A stretch of DNA of 64,000 nucleotides from Agreia pratensis (GCF_900177685.1 NZ_FXAY01000003.1:1-64000), one strand, 5' to 3'. Shown: positions 35,437-45,053, counted from the first letter of the stretch. Numbers and translations: made by a program. Notes: generated by a model from the letters alone, not told the origin.

Positions 35437-36651
35437 TCAGGGATGCCGGGACTCCACCCGCGCGGACGCCGTGATACCGAAGATCAGGAGCACGAGAACA
35501 GAGGCCGTCACGACGATGAGAGGTGCGGTCCATCCGCCGGATGCCTCGTGGACGGCGCCGACGATCGACGGCCCTGTCGAGGCCAGGAGGTAGCCACCGC
35601 CCTGCACGAAGGCTGACATGCCTCTCGCCTGATCATTGCTCGTCGACATGCGCACGATGATGATGAAGACGATGGTGATGCCTCCGCCCTGCGCGGCTCC
35701 ACCGACGACCGACCACAGGGGCCAGAGCTCGGGAGCGAGCAGCAGGCCCAACGGCATAGCCAGCCAGAGTGTGCCGACGAGCCCCACAACAGAGCCGGGA
35801 CGCCATCGATTCGCGAGTACGGGCACGCCCAGGGCGCCGACGACAGCGAGCACCTGGAACACCGACGAGCTTGCTCCCGCGGACTTGTCGTCGAGACCCT
35901 GCACCTCGTGCAGAATCGTGGGCAGCCACGTCGTGATGCCGTAGTACGAGAAGGCCTGCCCGCCGAACGCCAACATCAGCAGCCACGCGGTGAGGCTCCG
36001 GTACGAGGCCGAGTGTGCCGGCGGGGCCTCTGAGCTGTCGGGCGCCGTGACTCGTTCGCCGAGGACCGACCTGCGCCATCCGGCGGCCTGGCCCCAGATG
36101 ATAATGGCAGCCACGAGAAGCACAGCCCACGCGGTGATGGCGGCACGCCAGCCGAGCCATTCGGCGAGGGGAGCCGTGCAGAGAGAGGTCAGCATGGCGC
36201 CGACGTTGAGAGTCGCGGTGTAGACACCGGTCACGATGCCGACTCTCGACGCGGGGAAATCACGGCGCACCACGACGGGAACCACGACGTTGCCGACCGT
36301 TATCGCGATGCCGATGACGAGAGTCCCGATCACCGCGACAGCGAATCCTCCCTGTGCCCGGATCAGGGTTCCGACCAGGATTCCGGCCAACGAGATGAGA
36401 ACTGCGCGTTCAGGGCCGGCGCGCGCGATCAGGGCCGCGGCCAGAGGAGTTGCCAGGGCGAAGCAGAGAACGGGGAGGCTTGTAAGGAGTCCGGCGGTCG
36501 CCGCCGACAGGCCTAGATCATCGCGGATCTGCCCGATCACCGGAGCGATCGCGACGATGGGCCCGCGCAGATTGAGCGCGAAGAGAACGACTGCCACAAG
36601 CAGAAACCATGGCATCGCGCGGGCAACGGATCGGGTGTCGCGCGTTCTCAT
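35437..36651 (-). CDS. MFS transporter of the CynX/NimT family
   Basis: A 404-residue, 12-helix transporter. ALNLRGPIVAIAPVIGQI near the N-terminus is the hallmark of the CynX/NimT (cyanate and nitroimidazole) group, and the cytoplasmic loop ARAGPERAVLISLAGI and FQVLAVVGALGVPVLANRW support it. The substrate is unknown. Two starts overlap: GTG 36654 and ATG 36651; the ATG is chosen. Its start lies about 10 bases after the stop of the TagH-like ATPase gene, so it may be read from the same transcript. Confidence 0.87.
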   Translation of the reverse strand: MRTRDTRSVARAMPWFLLVAVVLFALNLRGPIVAIAPVIGQIRDDLGLSAATAGLLTSLPVLCFALATPLAAALIARAGPERAVLISLAGILVGTLIRAQGGFAVAVIGTLVIGIAITVGNVVVPVVVRRDFPASRVGIVTGVYTATLNVGAMLTSLCTAPLAEWLGWRAAITAWAVLLVAAIIIWGQAAGWRRSVLGERVTAPDSSEAPPAHSASYRSLTAWLLMLAFGGQAFSYYGITTWLPTILHEVQGLDDKSAGASSSVFQVLAVVGALGVPVLANRWRPGSVVGLVGTLWLAMPLGLLLAPELWPLWSVVGGAAQGGGITIVFIIIVRMSTSNDQARGMSAFVQGGGYLLASTGPSIVGAVHEASGGWTAPLIVVTASVLVLLIFGITASARVESRHP

Positions 36652-36662
36652 CACTCCCTATT

Positions 36663-37427
36663 TTAGGGTTTCGGCTTGGGTGCCGCCGCGACCGGGTAGT
36701 CGGCCGCGTACCGGGCGAGAACGTCGGCCACCGGAGCATCCAGAATCAACGACCCCTTGTCGAGGTAGAGACCTCGAGTGCAGAAACGCCTGAGATCTTT
36801 CTCGTTATGCGAGACGAAAAACAGAGTGCGGCCGCCGGCGAGCAGCTCCTCGATGCGTCGGTAGCACTTCTCGCGGAACGCCTTGTCGCCCACGGCGAGC
36901 ACTTCATCGACGAGGATGATCGGCTCCTCGAGTTGAGAGATCACGGAGAAGGCGATGCGCACCTTCATGCCGCTCGAGAGGTGCTTGTACGGGGTATCGA
37001 GGAAGTCGCCGATCTCGGCGAAATCGATGATGCGAGCGAACCGTTCATCGATCTGAGCCTTGGTCATGCCGTGCAGCCCAGCCGTGAGATAGACGTTGTC
37101 GCGAACCGAGAGGTCATCGACGAATCCGCCCGTGATCTCGATGAGCGGAGCGACGCCTTCGCCCACGCGCACTGTTCCCTCATCGGGAAGAACGACCTCT
37201 GCGACGAGCTTGAGCAACGTGGACTTGCCCTGCCCATTACGGCCGATGACTCCGATGGCTTCACCCTGCCTGACCGTGAAGCTCACGTTGCGCAGCGCCC
37301 AGAACTCGCCCGGTCGTGAACGACGCAGGCGGCCCGCGAAGAGATCTTTGAAGTTTCGCCGCGATCGCCGGTTTCGTTTGAACCGGATGCCGGCATCGGC
37401 GACGGTGATGACGGGGGAGTCGGGCAT
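36663..37427 (-). CDS. Polysaccharide/teichoic acid ABC exporter ATPase (TagH/Wzt-like)
   Basis: A 254-residue ATPase. The Walker A is GRNGQGKST, the signature LSSGMKVRIAF and Walker B EPIILVDEVLAVGD; the D-loop region and switch His (FFVSHNEK) follow. The N-terminal block FALRNVSF-type with FKRNRRSRRNFKDLFAG and the VAPLIEITGGFVDDLSVRDN segment are typical of ABC-2 glycopolymer exporters. It lacks the extra C-terminal carbohydrate-binding domain of some Wzt proteins. It is coupled (TGATG) to the permease upstream. It powers export of a lipid-linked wall polymer. Confidence 0.92.
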   Translation of the reverse strand: MPDSPVITVADAGIRFKRNRRSRRNFKDLFAGRLRRSRPGEFWALRNVSFTVRQGEAIGVIGRNGQGKSTLLKLVAEVVLPDEGTVRVGEGVAPLIEITGGFVDDLSVRDNVYLTAGLHGMTKAQIDERFARIIDFAEIGDFLDTPYKHLSSGMKVRIAFSVISQLEEPIILVDEVLAVGDKAFREKCYRRIEELLAGGRTLFFVSHNEKDLRRFCTRGLYLDKGSLILDAPVADVLARYAADYPVAAAPKPKP

Positions 37428-38230
37428 CAGATCTCTTTCAGTACGGCGCGTTCGGTGCGACGGAAGACGAGGATGCCGACGAGCAGGATGAGAACGCTCA
37501 TCGCCGCGCTCACCGCGACCAGGTACCAGTCGAGGTGCTCGGGAAAGAATGCCGCACGGTAGAGAGAGAAGATTCCGCTGAGCGGGTTGAACGCGGCGAA
37601 GACATGCAACCCCGCGGGCAGATCACTGGTGCTGTAGATGATGGGCGAGGCATAGAACAGGGCTCTGAGAGCGAGCTTGACTGCTCGCTCGAGATCGCGG
37701 AAGAACACGACGAGCGGCGCGACGATCAGACCGACACCCACTGTCAGCACGGCCTGAATAAGGATGGCGACAGGAAAGAGAAGGACTTCGATGTGCAGCG
37801 ATGCCCCGGCGAAGATGGCGAATGCGGCGAGCACCGGCAGGCTGGCGAGAAACTCGATGCCTTTCGAGAGCACGAGCCGGTTCACCCAGATTGTTCGAGG
37901 GATCTTGGTCGAGCGGATGAGCTTGGCCTCGCGAAGGAACGCGCGGGTTGAGTCGGCCGTTGTGCCGTTGAACCACATCCAGGGCAGCAGCGCCGCAAGG
38001 AGGAAGACGATATAGGGATCTTCGCCGACCGATTTCTGGAAGACCTGGGTGAACACGAACCAGTAGATCAGCGCCATCACGAGCGGGTCGAGAATCGACC
38101 AGACGTAGCCCAGAGCCGACGTCGAATAGCGCACACGCAGGTCTCGTCTGGTCAAGAGCCAGAGGGCGTTGCGATATCGCGCGAACGGGGTGCGCTGGTT
38201 CGGCCGCACCTCGCTGAGCGTCGTCGTCAC
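37427..38230 (-). CDS. Polysaccharide/teichoic acid ABC exporter permease (TagG/Wzm-like)
   Basis: A 267-residue ABC-2 permease. After the cytoplasmic RYRNALWLLTRRDLRVRYS it has six hydrophobic segments, with SALGYVWSILDPLVMALIYW and LLAALLPWMWFNGTTADSTR typical for the family. I chose GTG at 38230 (MTTTLSEVRP); an upstream GTG at 38281 would add 17 basic residues and cannot be excluded. With the ATPase downstream it forms a complete exporter. The substrate is probably the polymer made by the 21.3-25.4 kb cluster. Confidence 0.9.
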   Translation of the reverse strand: MTTTLSEVRPNQRTPFARYRNALWLLTRRDLRVRYSTSALGYVWSILDPLVMALIYWFVFTQVFQKSVGEDPYIVFLLAALLPWMWFNGTTADSTRAFLREAKLIRSTKIPRTIWVNRLVLSKGIEFLASLPVLAAFAIFAGASLHIEVLLFPVAILIQAVLTVGVGLIVAPLVVFFRDLERAVKLALRALFYASPIIYSTSDLPAGLHVFAAFNPLSGIFSLYRAAFFPEHLDWYLVAVSAAMSVLILLVGILVFRRTERAVLKEI

Positions 38231-38288
38231 GTGCCGGTTCTCATTTCTTCTCGAAGAACAACGCTTCACTCTATCCCGCACACGAATA

Positions 38289-38329
38289 GTGCCCCCTCAC
38301 GCCGACCGATGATCGGAGTGAGGGGGCAC
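38289..38329 (-). terminator. Hairpin terminator after the nucleotidyltransferase gene
   Basis: Perfect 12-bp arms GTGCCCCCTCAC and GTGAGGGGGCAC enclose a 17-base loop. It lies 42 bases beyond the nucleotidyltransferase stop and before the exporter permease, so the two are probably separate transcripts. Confidence 0.75.
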
Positions 38330-38370
38330 GGATTCGGGATGCCGCAGGCCGCGGCGATCTCGCGCGTCAG

Positions 38371-39063
38371 CTAGACGAAGAGGTTTGCCCGCTCCAGATC
38401 TTCGGCGAAGTCGACCTCGACGGCGTAGAGATCAGAGATGTCGACGGGCTCGACCAGCAAACGGTTCTGCTCGATGGCGAGTTCGATGCCGCGCTCGAAG
38501 TAGTCCTGATCGCCCACGGCCTTGAGCTGGCGAAGGAGCGTGTTCTTGTCGGCAGCGGAAATGTAGTTGATGCCGACTGCCTCGCCCAGGCCACCCTTGA
38601 CCGTCTTGGACAGCTCTTTGATGTACCCCTCGGCGCTGGTGGTGTACTTGACCTCTTCATCGGACACCTTGGACGTGTTGACGGTGACGAACGACTGGTC
38701 GCGTGCGATCATCGCTGCTGCTCGGTCGAGCACGGCCGGGTCGAACACCACATCGCCGTTCATCCACAGCACGCCGCCGGGGCCTGATGCCTGCAGCGCC
38801 CGCATGAGGCTCTTCGACGTGTTCGTCTGGTCGTACTGCTCGTTATAAACGAACGATGCCTGAGGGAATGCTTCGATGATGTGCTCGAGCTTGTAGCCGA
38901 CGACGATCGTGACCTTCGCGTTGTTGCCGAAGGCGTGGTGGATGTTGTCGAACTGCTGGCCCATGATCGTGCGGCCATCACTGAGCTCGGTGAGCGGCTT
39001 CGGAAGGGTGCGGCCGAGACGGCTGCCCATTCCTGCCGCGAGGATGACTACCTGGGTGGTCAC
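38371..39063 (-). CDS. Sugar- or alcohol-phosphate nucleotidyltransferase
   Basis: A 230-residue GT-A-like nucleotidyltransferase. The N-terminal pyrophosphorylase motif VVILAAGMGSRLGRTLPKPL binds the nucleotide, LWMNGDVVFDP has the metal-binding Asp, and VEVDFAEDLERA gives the second metal ligand. It resembles short CTP-using members such as LicC-type phosphocholine cytidylyltransferases and inositol-phosphate cytidylyltransferases. The GTG at 39063 has AAGGAG eight bases upstream. It may make the CDP-activated alcohol used by the CDP-alcohol transferase at 22.4 kb; this is inferred from co-occurrence. Confidence 0.83.
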   Translation of the reverse strand: MTTQVVILAAGMGSRLGRTLPKPLTELSDGRTIMGQQFDNIHHAFGNNAKVTIVVGYKLEHIIEAFPQASFVYNEQYDQTNTSKSLMRALQASGPGGVLWMNGDVVFDPAVLDRAAAMIARDQSFVTVNTSKVSDEEVKYTTSAEGYIKELSKTVKGGLGEAVGINYISAADKNTLLRQLKAVGDQDYFERGIELAIEQNRLLVEPVDISDLYAVEVDFAEDLERANLFV

Positions 39064-39315
39064 GATGGATCTCCTTGATGGTGCGAAAGTACTTGAGGAC
39101 AATTCTGCGCATCTGCATCGGAGACGAAAATTCAGAAACCGTTAAGCCATACGAGAGGCGCTGGACACTCCGTTATGTCGCACCTCACTGTATCGTGCCC
39201 CCCGTTTCGGGTCACGTGACGCCGCCGTATCGTTTCATGTTCGTGATATAACCCTGACGAATTCTCGGGGGAGTGAATTGCAGGTCGAAAGCACATCACT
39301 GTGTGTCGTTGATGA

Positions 39316-40926
39316 ATGCGAGTGTCGGTCACGGCTGATACCTTAAGTTCGGTGAGCTCAGAGTCAGACATTTCCGCGACCGGGGGCGAAGGCAGCGAAG
39401 AGTTGAACGAGGAGTCGAAATCCTCAACAGCAGAAACCGCGGCCGGGGTCCAGGGAGCACGGTCTCAGCCCATGAAACAAGGCACCACAGCACGAAAACC
39501 GCGAGCCGCCAAAACATCGAAACCTCGTTCGGCGGGCGCGGAGCAGTCCTCCACGACGGCGAGACCGTCACGCACGGCGAAGCCGCGCACCCAAGTCCGA
39601 CCGGTGAAGCCTGCCGAACCAGGCGTCGACGCGATCGGCGCAACCAGCGAAGAGGACGACGTGACACCCCAGTCCCCGACCGATATGGCCGACAACACTG
39701 TTGTCGACGACAGCGCGACCGATGACGCTGTTGCACAGATGCCAGCGAGCGACGGCGGTGCCGATGACGTCACGACCGACGGTGCTGCGGGTGGTCGCAG
39801 CACAGAGGCGGTGGAAGGCGCGGAGGGTGATAAAGAGACGGCTCCTGAGGCCGCGAGCAGTGCGAAGCCCCGCCCCGCTTCACCTCGATCGCCGCGTGCT
39901 CGCTCGACAGGCACTTCTCGGGCTGCCGGCGGCTCGGATCGAGTCCCAGCTGCGCCCCGAGCACCACGCAAGCCGGCCGCTCCGCGAGCGAAGGCTGCGC
40001 CGTCGGCATCCGATGCACCCATCGTTCTCGATCCGACCGCAGCACCCATCAGCAAGCCGGCGAAGAAGCCGGCGCCCAAGGCTGTGCGACTGACAGCCGC
40101 TCAGAAGAAGGCAGCGGCACTGGCCGAGGCCGAGGCCGCCGAGCGCGCGGCGTTCCGCGCACAGCAGCCCGTCGTCCTCTCCATCAGTGGTCTGGTCAAG
40201 AGGTTCGGCAGCACCACCGCGGTAGACGGTATCGACCTCGAGGTTCGGCAGGGCGCGTTCTACGGAATCGTCGGACCGAACGGCGCAGGCAAGACCACGA
40301 CTCTGTCGATGGTCACAGGGCTTCTTCGACCCGACTCGGGCACGATCACGATCAACGACCTCGACGTCTGGGCGAATCCCGCGCAGGCCAAGAAGATCAT
40401 CGGTGTTCTTCCCGATCGTCTTCGGCTCTTCGATCGCCTCACAGGGCGACAGATGCTCTATTACGCAGGCACGCTCCGCGGCCTCGACAACAAGGCAGTG
40501 CGCGAGCGCAGCGACGACCTCGCGGCGGCCTTCGGACTCGAGGACGCCCTCGGACGACTCGTCGCCGACTACTCGGCGGGAATGACGAAGAAGATCGCTC
40601 TCGCAGCGGCGATGATTCACTCTCCTCGGATTCTCGTGCTCGATGAGCCGTTCGAGTCTGTCGACCCGGTCTCCGCGGCCAACGTGATCGAGATCTTGCA
40701 GAAGTATGTCGAGGCCGGGGGAACGGTCGTTCTGTCCAGCCACAGCATGGAGATGATCCAGCGTGTGTGCGACGGAGTAGCGATCATCGTTCAGGGGCAG
40801 GTACTGGCGCAGGGCACGGTCGACGAGGTCAGGCGCGGCGGCACTCTGGAAGACCGCTTCGTCGAGCTCGCTGGTGGGCGCAAGGCAGCGGAAGGCATGG
40901 AATGGTTGCTGAATTCCTCAAACTGA
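39316..40926 (+). CDS. ABC transporter ATPase with 280-residue disordered N-terminal extension
   Basis: A 536-residue protein whose last 250 residues form a normal ABC ATPase: Walker A GPNGAGKTTT (about 320-329), signature region YSAGMTKKIALAAAMI, Walker B ILVLDEPFESVDP and switch SSHSMEMIQ. The first 283 residues are low-complexity (Ala, Pro, Ser, Thr, Lys, Glu), first acidic and later basic with PRAPRKPAAPRAKAAPS, ending in the charged helix LTAAQKKAAALAEAEAAERA. The start is uncertain: ATG 39316 has no ribosome site, and GTG 39352 and others are in frame. It is coupled to the membrane partner, whose gene overlaps its last 25 bases. Confidence 0.88.
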   Translation: MRVSVTADTLSSVSSESDISATGGEGSEELNEESKSSTAETAAGVQGARSQPMKQGTTARKPRAAKTSKPRSAGAEQSSTTARPSRTAKPRTQVRPVKPAEPGVDAIGATSEEDDVTPQSPTDMADNTVVDDSATDDAVAQMPASDGGADDVTTDGAAGGRSTEAVEGAEGDKETAPEAASSAKPRPASPRSPRARSTGTSRAAGGSDRVPAAPRAPRKPAAPRAKAAPSASDAPIVLDPTAAPISKPAKKPAPKAVRLTAAQKKAAALAEAEAAERAAFRAQQPVVLSISGLVKRFGSTTAVDGIDLEVRQGAFYGIVGPNGAGKTTTLSMVTGLLRPDSGTITINDLDVWANPAQAKKIIGVLPDRLRLFDRLTGRQMLYYAGTLRGLDNKAVRERSDDLAAAFGLEDALGRLVADYSAGMTKKIALAAAMIHSPRILVLDEPFESVDPVSAANVIEILQKYVEAGGTVVLSSHSMEMIQRVCDGVAIIVQGQVLAQGTVDEVRRGGTLEDRFVELAGGRKAAEGMEWLLNSSN

Positions 40927-42473
40927 AGCTGAGGCTTCTCGGCAACACGTTCAACCGCACCCCTAAGCAGAACGTCGGTGTGGTGGCGAGCATTCTTTTC
41001 GCCATTGCGTTGGCGGTCGCCTGTTCATGGGTGCTGTCGTCGCTCGCTCCCGGCTCCGACGAGGCCCGCACCGCAATCGTGCTCGGTGGCTCGCTCGTGG
41101 TGCTGGCTTTCATCGTCGGTCCTTTGCTCTCTTCTGTACCCGACCCCCTCGACCCACGCAGCTTTTCCCTCTTCGGCATCTCCGCGTCGACATTGGCCCG
41201 TGGTCTGGCAGTGGCGGGGCTCCTGAGCGTGCCCGTTATTCTCACCCTTGTCGTCGCTGCCATCACGCTTCGTGTCTGGTCGCAAGACGGGGTGACGATC
41301 TTGCTCGCTCTGCTTTCGGTTCTGATCGTGGTGGCCACGGTCGTCCTTGCATCCCGCGTCACATCACTTCTCGCCGCCATCGGCCTCGCTACTCGCAGAT
41401 CCCGAGAGACGGCGGCACTTCTCGCGATTCTTGTCGTCGTGCTGGCATCACCCGCGGTGGTGTTGTGGGTGACTGTCCACTGGGGTCGAGACGGATCCGG
41501 CCTCGCCGGGGCGGCGGCCGACTCGTTGAGTTGGAGTCCCCTTGGGGCCGCATGGGCTCTGCCTGCCGACGCCGCGACCGGCGCACCCGCTGGCGAGGTC
41601 ACTCTCAAGCTGCTGATCGCTCTGGCATTCGTCGCTCTACTCTGGCTGTCATGGAGAGCGCTGGTTGGTCGAGTGCTCGTCACCGCGCAGCGTAATGCGC
41701 CCGAGCGTGAGCACGCCAATCTCGGATGGTTCGCACGGACACCAACCACCCGCACAGGGGCAGTCGCCGCCCGGAGCTTCACCTACTGGGCGCGCGATGC
41801 TCGTTATCCTGTTCCCGTCATCGGCGTCTTCGGATTCCTTGTCGTTGTTTTCGTTGCTTTCGTCGTCCCGGGCATACCGCTCACATACCTCGTTCTGCTC
41901 ACTGTGCCGGCACTGTGCGTGACTCTGGCGTTCTCGGTGCATAACGATGTCGCTCTCGACAACTCAGCTGTGTGGCTGCACGTTTCCGCCAGCCGGGTTG
42001 GATTCGCCGATCGACTCGGGCGCGCGGCTCCCGTGCTTGCGATGGGCATTCCTCTGATCGCCGTCGGGTCTGTCGCTGCTGCTTTCTTCGCCGACAGCTT
42101 CGCGACTCTGCCGGCACTTCTCGGCGTCAGCACTGTCCTTCTGCTGGCTGGTCTCGGAGTCGGAAACTTCTTGTCCTCCCTGTTTCCCTACCCCGCGGTT
42201 CGTCCGGGCGACGGGCCTTTTTCTCAGCCGCAGGTCGGCGGTGGCACCGGTTTCGTGGTGCAGATCGCATTCGTTCTTCTTACGGCGCTGTTCTCGGCAC
42301 CGTCAGTGATCTACGCCATCCTCGGACTGCTCGGCGACGAGTCGGCATTCTGGCCGTCACTCTGGTGGGGTGTGGGGGCAGGTGTGCTCGTGTTCGTGGC
42401 CGGCACCGTCGTGGGCGGGGCGATCTTCGACCGCCGGGGTCCAGACATCCTGGCCGCCGCGCTGCGCAACTGA
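40902..42473 (+). CDS. ABC transporter membrane subunit
   Basis: A 523-residue integral membrane protein with about twelve hydrophobic helices, forming the permease half for the ATPase just upstream. It begins MVAEFLKLKLRLLGNTFNR, and contains no recognisable catalytic motif. The ATG at 40902 lies inside the end of the ATPase gene, with GGAAGG six bases before it, indicating translational coupling. The substrate is unknown; the large two-lobed form resembles ABC-2 exporters of actinobacteria. Confidence 0.85.
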   Translation: MVAEFLKLKLRLLGNTFNRTPKQNVGVVASILFAIALAVACSWVLSSLAPGSDEARTAIVLGGSLVVLAFIVGPLLSSVPDPLDPRSFSLFGISASTLARGLAVAGLLSVPVILTLVVAAITLRVWSQDGVTILLALLSVLIVVATVVLASRVTSLLAAIGLATRRSRETAALLAILVVVLASPAVVLWVTVHWGRDGSGLAGAAADSLSWSPLGAAWALPADAATGAPAGEVTLKLLIALAFVALLWLSWRALVGRVLVTAQRNAPEREHANLGWFARTPTTRTGAVAARSFTYWARDARYPVPVIGVFGFLVVVFVAFVVPGIPLTYLVLLTVPALCVTLAFSVHNDVALDNSAVWLHVSASRVGFADRLGRAAPVLAMGIPLIAVGSVAAAFFADSFATLPALLGVSTVLLLAGLGVGNFLSSLFPYPAVRPGDGPFSQPQVGGGTGFVVQIAFVLLTALFSAPSVIYAILGLLGDESAFWPSLWWGVGAGVLVFVAGTVVGGAIFDRRGPDILAAALRN

Positions 42474-42545
42474 TCAGGTGCCGATGTGCGCACGCCGAAA
42501 GGCCTGCAGGGTCATCGTCGTGCCAGGTGAAATTAGACTGGGCTC

Positions 42546-42851
42546 ATGAGTTACGCACCTCACTCCAGCCCAACAGCCAGCATCGTCGAGCCGGGCGGTC
42601 CCCGCGAGGGCGGTGGAACGTCGACCCTCGACCGCGAGCTCGAAGAACTGCTCGAGCAGGAGGCCATCGAACCGGGTGACCACGAGCGATTCTCTCACTA
42701 TGTCAAGAAAGAGCAGATTCTCGAATCAGCCATGACGGGCAAGCCCGTCAAAGCTCTCTGCGGCAAGAAGTGGCTGCCGGGCCGCGACCCCGAAAAATTT
42801 CCGGTGTGCCCCGACTGCAAACGCATCTACGAGGGCCTGAAGCCGGAGTAG
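42546..42851 (+). CDS. DUF3039 family protein (putative zinc ribbon)
   Basis: A 101-residue protein. The N-terminal 25 residues look disordered, followed by LDRELEELLEQEAIEPGDHE and FSHYVKKEQI. The C-terminal half has ALCGKKWLPGRDPEKFPVCP, with DCKRIYEGL after it; the Cys and CPxC spacing suggests a bound zinc ion. It is widely conserved in actinobacteria with no known role. It stands alone, with an unremarkable start at ATG 42546. Confidence 0.88.
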   Translation: MSYAPHSSPTASIVEPGGPREGGGTSTLDRELEELLEQEAIEPGDHERFSHYVKKEQILESAMTGKPVKALCGKKWLPGRDPEKFPVCPDCKRIYEGLKPE

Positions 42852-42865
42852 CCGTCTCTGCCGGG

Positions 42866-44167
42866 TCAGACGTAGATTGTCGGGATGATCGGCTCGCCGC
42901 GGCCCAGACGGAAAGCATGGTCGGGCAGTTCCGCGATGGCATCGGATCGATGAGCGCGGGCGAGCTCTACTCCCGCGGGTCCGATGTAGCGAGTATCGAC
43001 GGTGCCCTTGTCGATGAGAGTGACGAGCAGGTCGCGAGATGAGCCTTTCGGTTCTTCGGTCTCGCCGACATCGATGGTCTCGGCTGTGGCCCGCCCAGAG
43101 GCGTTCATGGTGCGGACCGGATGCTTGCGGCCACCCACTGTCGCCTTCTCCGCGGACTTCTTGGCGACGGAGACCCACTCGTCGTCAGCATCCTTATGCG
43201 CCACCAGCTTGTAGACCATGCCGGCGGCGGGGGAGCCGGAGCCGGTGACGACGGACGTTCCCACTCCGTAGGAATCGACGGGCGACGCGGCCAGGGCAGC
43301 GATGGTGTATTCGTCGAGATCGTTGGTCACCGTGATCTTCGTGCGATGGTTGCCCAGCGAGTCGAGCTGCTCCCGAACAGCGGTGACGAGTGAGGGCAGG
43401 TCGCCGGAGTCGATGCGAACCGCACCCAGCTCGGGCCCTGCGACGCGCACCGCGAGTTCGACGCCTCGGTGAACGTCGAACGTGTCGACGAGGAGCGTTG
43501 TCGACGGTCCGAGAGCATCGACCTGTGCCTGGAACGCGGCTTCCTCGCTGTCGTGCAGAAGCGTGAATGAGTGGGCGGCCGTGCCCATCGTGGGGATGCC
43601 CCATGTGCGCCCCGCCTCGAGGTTGGAGGTAGCGCCGAAGCCTGCGATGTAGGCGGCGCGCGCGGCGGCTACAGCGGATCGTTCACCGGTGCGGCGCGAG
43701 CCCATCTCTGCCAGCGGTCGCCCGGCCGCGGCGGACACCATGCGGGATGCGGCACTCGCTACCGAGGAGTCGTAGTTGAGAACGCTCAGGATGAGCGTTT
43801 CGAGAATGACACCCTCGGCGAATGTCGAATCGACGATCAGAATGGGGGAGTTCGGGAAGTAGACCTCGCCCTCGCGGTATCCGGAGACGGTGCCGCGGAA
43901 ACGGTAGTCGGCCAACCAATCGAGCGCCGCGGTGCGCACGATGCCCTCCCTGGCGAGCCATTCGAGTTCGGCATCGCCGAAACGGAAGGCTTCGATGAGT
44001 TCGAGCAGGCGTCCTGTACCCGCCACGATTCCGTAGCGGCGCCCCTGGGGGAGTCGTCGTGCGAAAGCTTCGAAAACGCATTCCCGCTCGTGCGTTCCGG
44101 CCTGAATGGCCGCATCGAGCATCGTGAGTTCATAGCGGTCGGTGAGAAGCGAAGAGGCGTCGGTCAC
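42866..44167 (-). CDS. pncB: Nicotinate phosphoribosyltransferase
   Basis: A 433-residue enzyme of NAD salvage that joins nicotinate to PRPP to give nicotinate mononucleotide. LLTDRYELTMLDAAIQAGTH is the usual N-terminal block, FEAFARRLPQGRRYGIVAG and GTAAHSFTLLHDSE (the phosphorylated-His region) are in the barrel, and VRIDSGDLPSL holds phosphate-binding residues. The GTG at 44167 is chosen; the frame runs 46 codons further without family similarity. It is divergent from murI. Confidence 0.93.
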   Translation of the reverse strand: MTDASSLLTDRYELTMLDAAIQAGTHERECVFEAFARRLPQGRRYGIVAGTGRLLELIEAFRFGDAELEWLAREGIVRTAALDWLADYRFRGTVSGYREGEVYFPNSPILIVDSTFAEGVILETLILSVLNYDSSVASAASRMVSAAAGRPLAEMGSRRTGERSAVAAARAAYIAGFGATSNLEAGRTWGIPTMGTAAHSFTLLHDSEEAAFQAQVDALGPSTTLLVDTFDVHRGVELAVRVAGPELGAVRIDSGDLPSLVTAVREQLDSLGNHRTKITVTNDLDEYTIAALAASPVDSYGVGTSVVTGSGSPAAGMVYKLVAHKDADDEWVSVAKKSAEKATVGGRKHPVRTMNASGRATAETIDVGETEEPKGSSRDLLVTLIDKGTVDTRYIGPAGVELARAHRSDAIAELPDHAFRLGRGEPIIPTIYV

Positions 44168-44210
44168 CCGGCAAGCATATCCGCGGCCACGCGCGCAGTA
44201 GTCTTGACGG

Positions 44211-45035
44211 GTGAGTGATGCGCCGATCGGAGTCTTCGATTCCGGCGTCGGCGGATTGTCTGTAGCCCGGTCCATCCGCGACCAGCTGCCGCGAGAGTCC
44301 ATCACCTACATCGGTGACACCGCTCGATCGCCGTACGGACCGCGGCCCCTGGCCGAGGTCAGGGAGTTCGCACTCGAGGCGCTCGACACACTGGTCGCGC
44401 AGGACGTGAAAATGCTCGTGATCGCGTGCAACACCGCCTCCGCCGCAATGCTGCGCGATGCCCGGGAACGATACTCCGTCCCCGTCATCGAGGTGATCCA
44501 ACCTGCAGTTCGCGCCGCCGTGTCGTCGACCAGAAATCTCAAGGTGGGCGTGATCGGCACCGAGGGCACGATCCGTTCCCGGGCCTACAACGACGCGTTT
44601 GCTGCGGCACCCCACCTCGAACTCTTCACCCAGGCGTGCCCACGGTTTGTCGAATTCGTCGAGTCGGGCGACACCACGAGCCGCGAACTCTTCGCCGTGG
44701 CAGAGCAGTACCTGGCACCGCTTCGCGAGCACGAGGTTGACACGCTCGTGCTCGGCTGCACGCACTATCCGTTTTTGAAGGGCGCCATCTCCTACGTGAT
44801 GGGAGACGGCGTGCGTCTCGTCTCGAGCGACACCGAGACGGCGAACGACGTGTACCGCGAACTCGTCAGCCGCGGAATCGAACGCACGTCGTCGGCGCCG
44901 CCCGTGCACCGCTACGAAGCGACGGGCGCCAGCGCCGACGAATTCATGCGCCTTGCAGACCTCATGCTCGGTCGACAGGTCGAGACGGTCGAGTTCGTCG
45001 AGACCGGCGTCATCACACTTCCGCCCATCCACTGA
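44211..45035 (+). CDS. murI: Glutamate racemase
   Basis: A 274-residue racemase that makes D-glutamate for peptidoglycan. The substrate loop [14 protein letters not shown], first catalytic Cys in [10 protein letters not shown], and second catalytic Cys in [10 protein letters not shown] are all present. Length is normal. GTG start at 44211. It begins a rightward run with rph and rdgB, an arrangement common in actinobacteria. Confidence 0.95.
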   Translation: MSDAPIGVFDSGVGGLSVARSIRDQLPRESITYIGDTARSPYGPRPLAEVREFALEALDTLVAQDVKMLVIACNTASAAMLRDARERYSVPVIEVIQPAVRAAVSSTRNLKVGVIGTEGTIRSRAYNDAFAAAPHLELFTQACPRFVEFVESGDTTSRELFAVAEQYLAPLREHEVDTLVLGCTHYPFLKGAISYVMGDGVRLVSSDTETANDVYRELVSRGIERTSSAPPVHRYEATGASADEFMRLADLMLGRQVETVEFVETGVITLPPIH

Positions 45036-45053
45036 TCCCCTCCTGGAGACACT

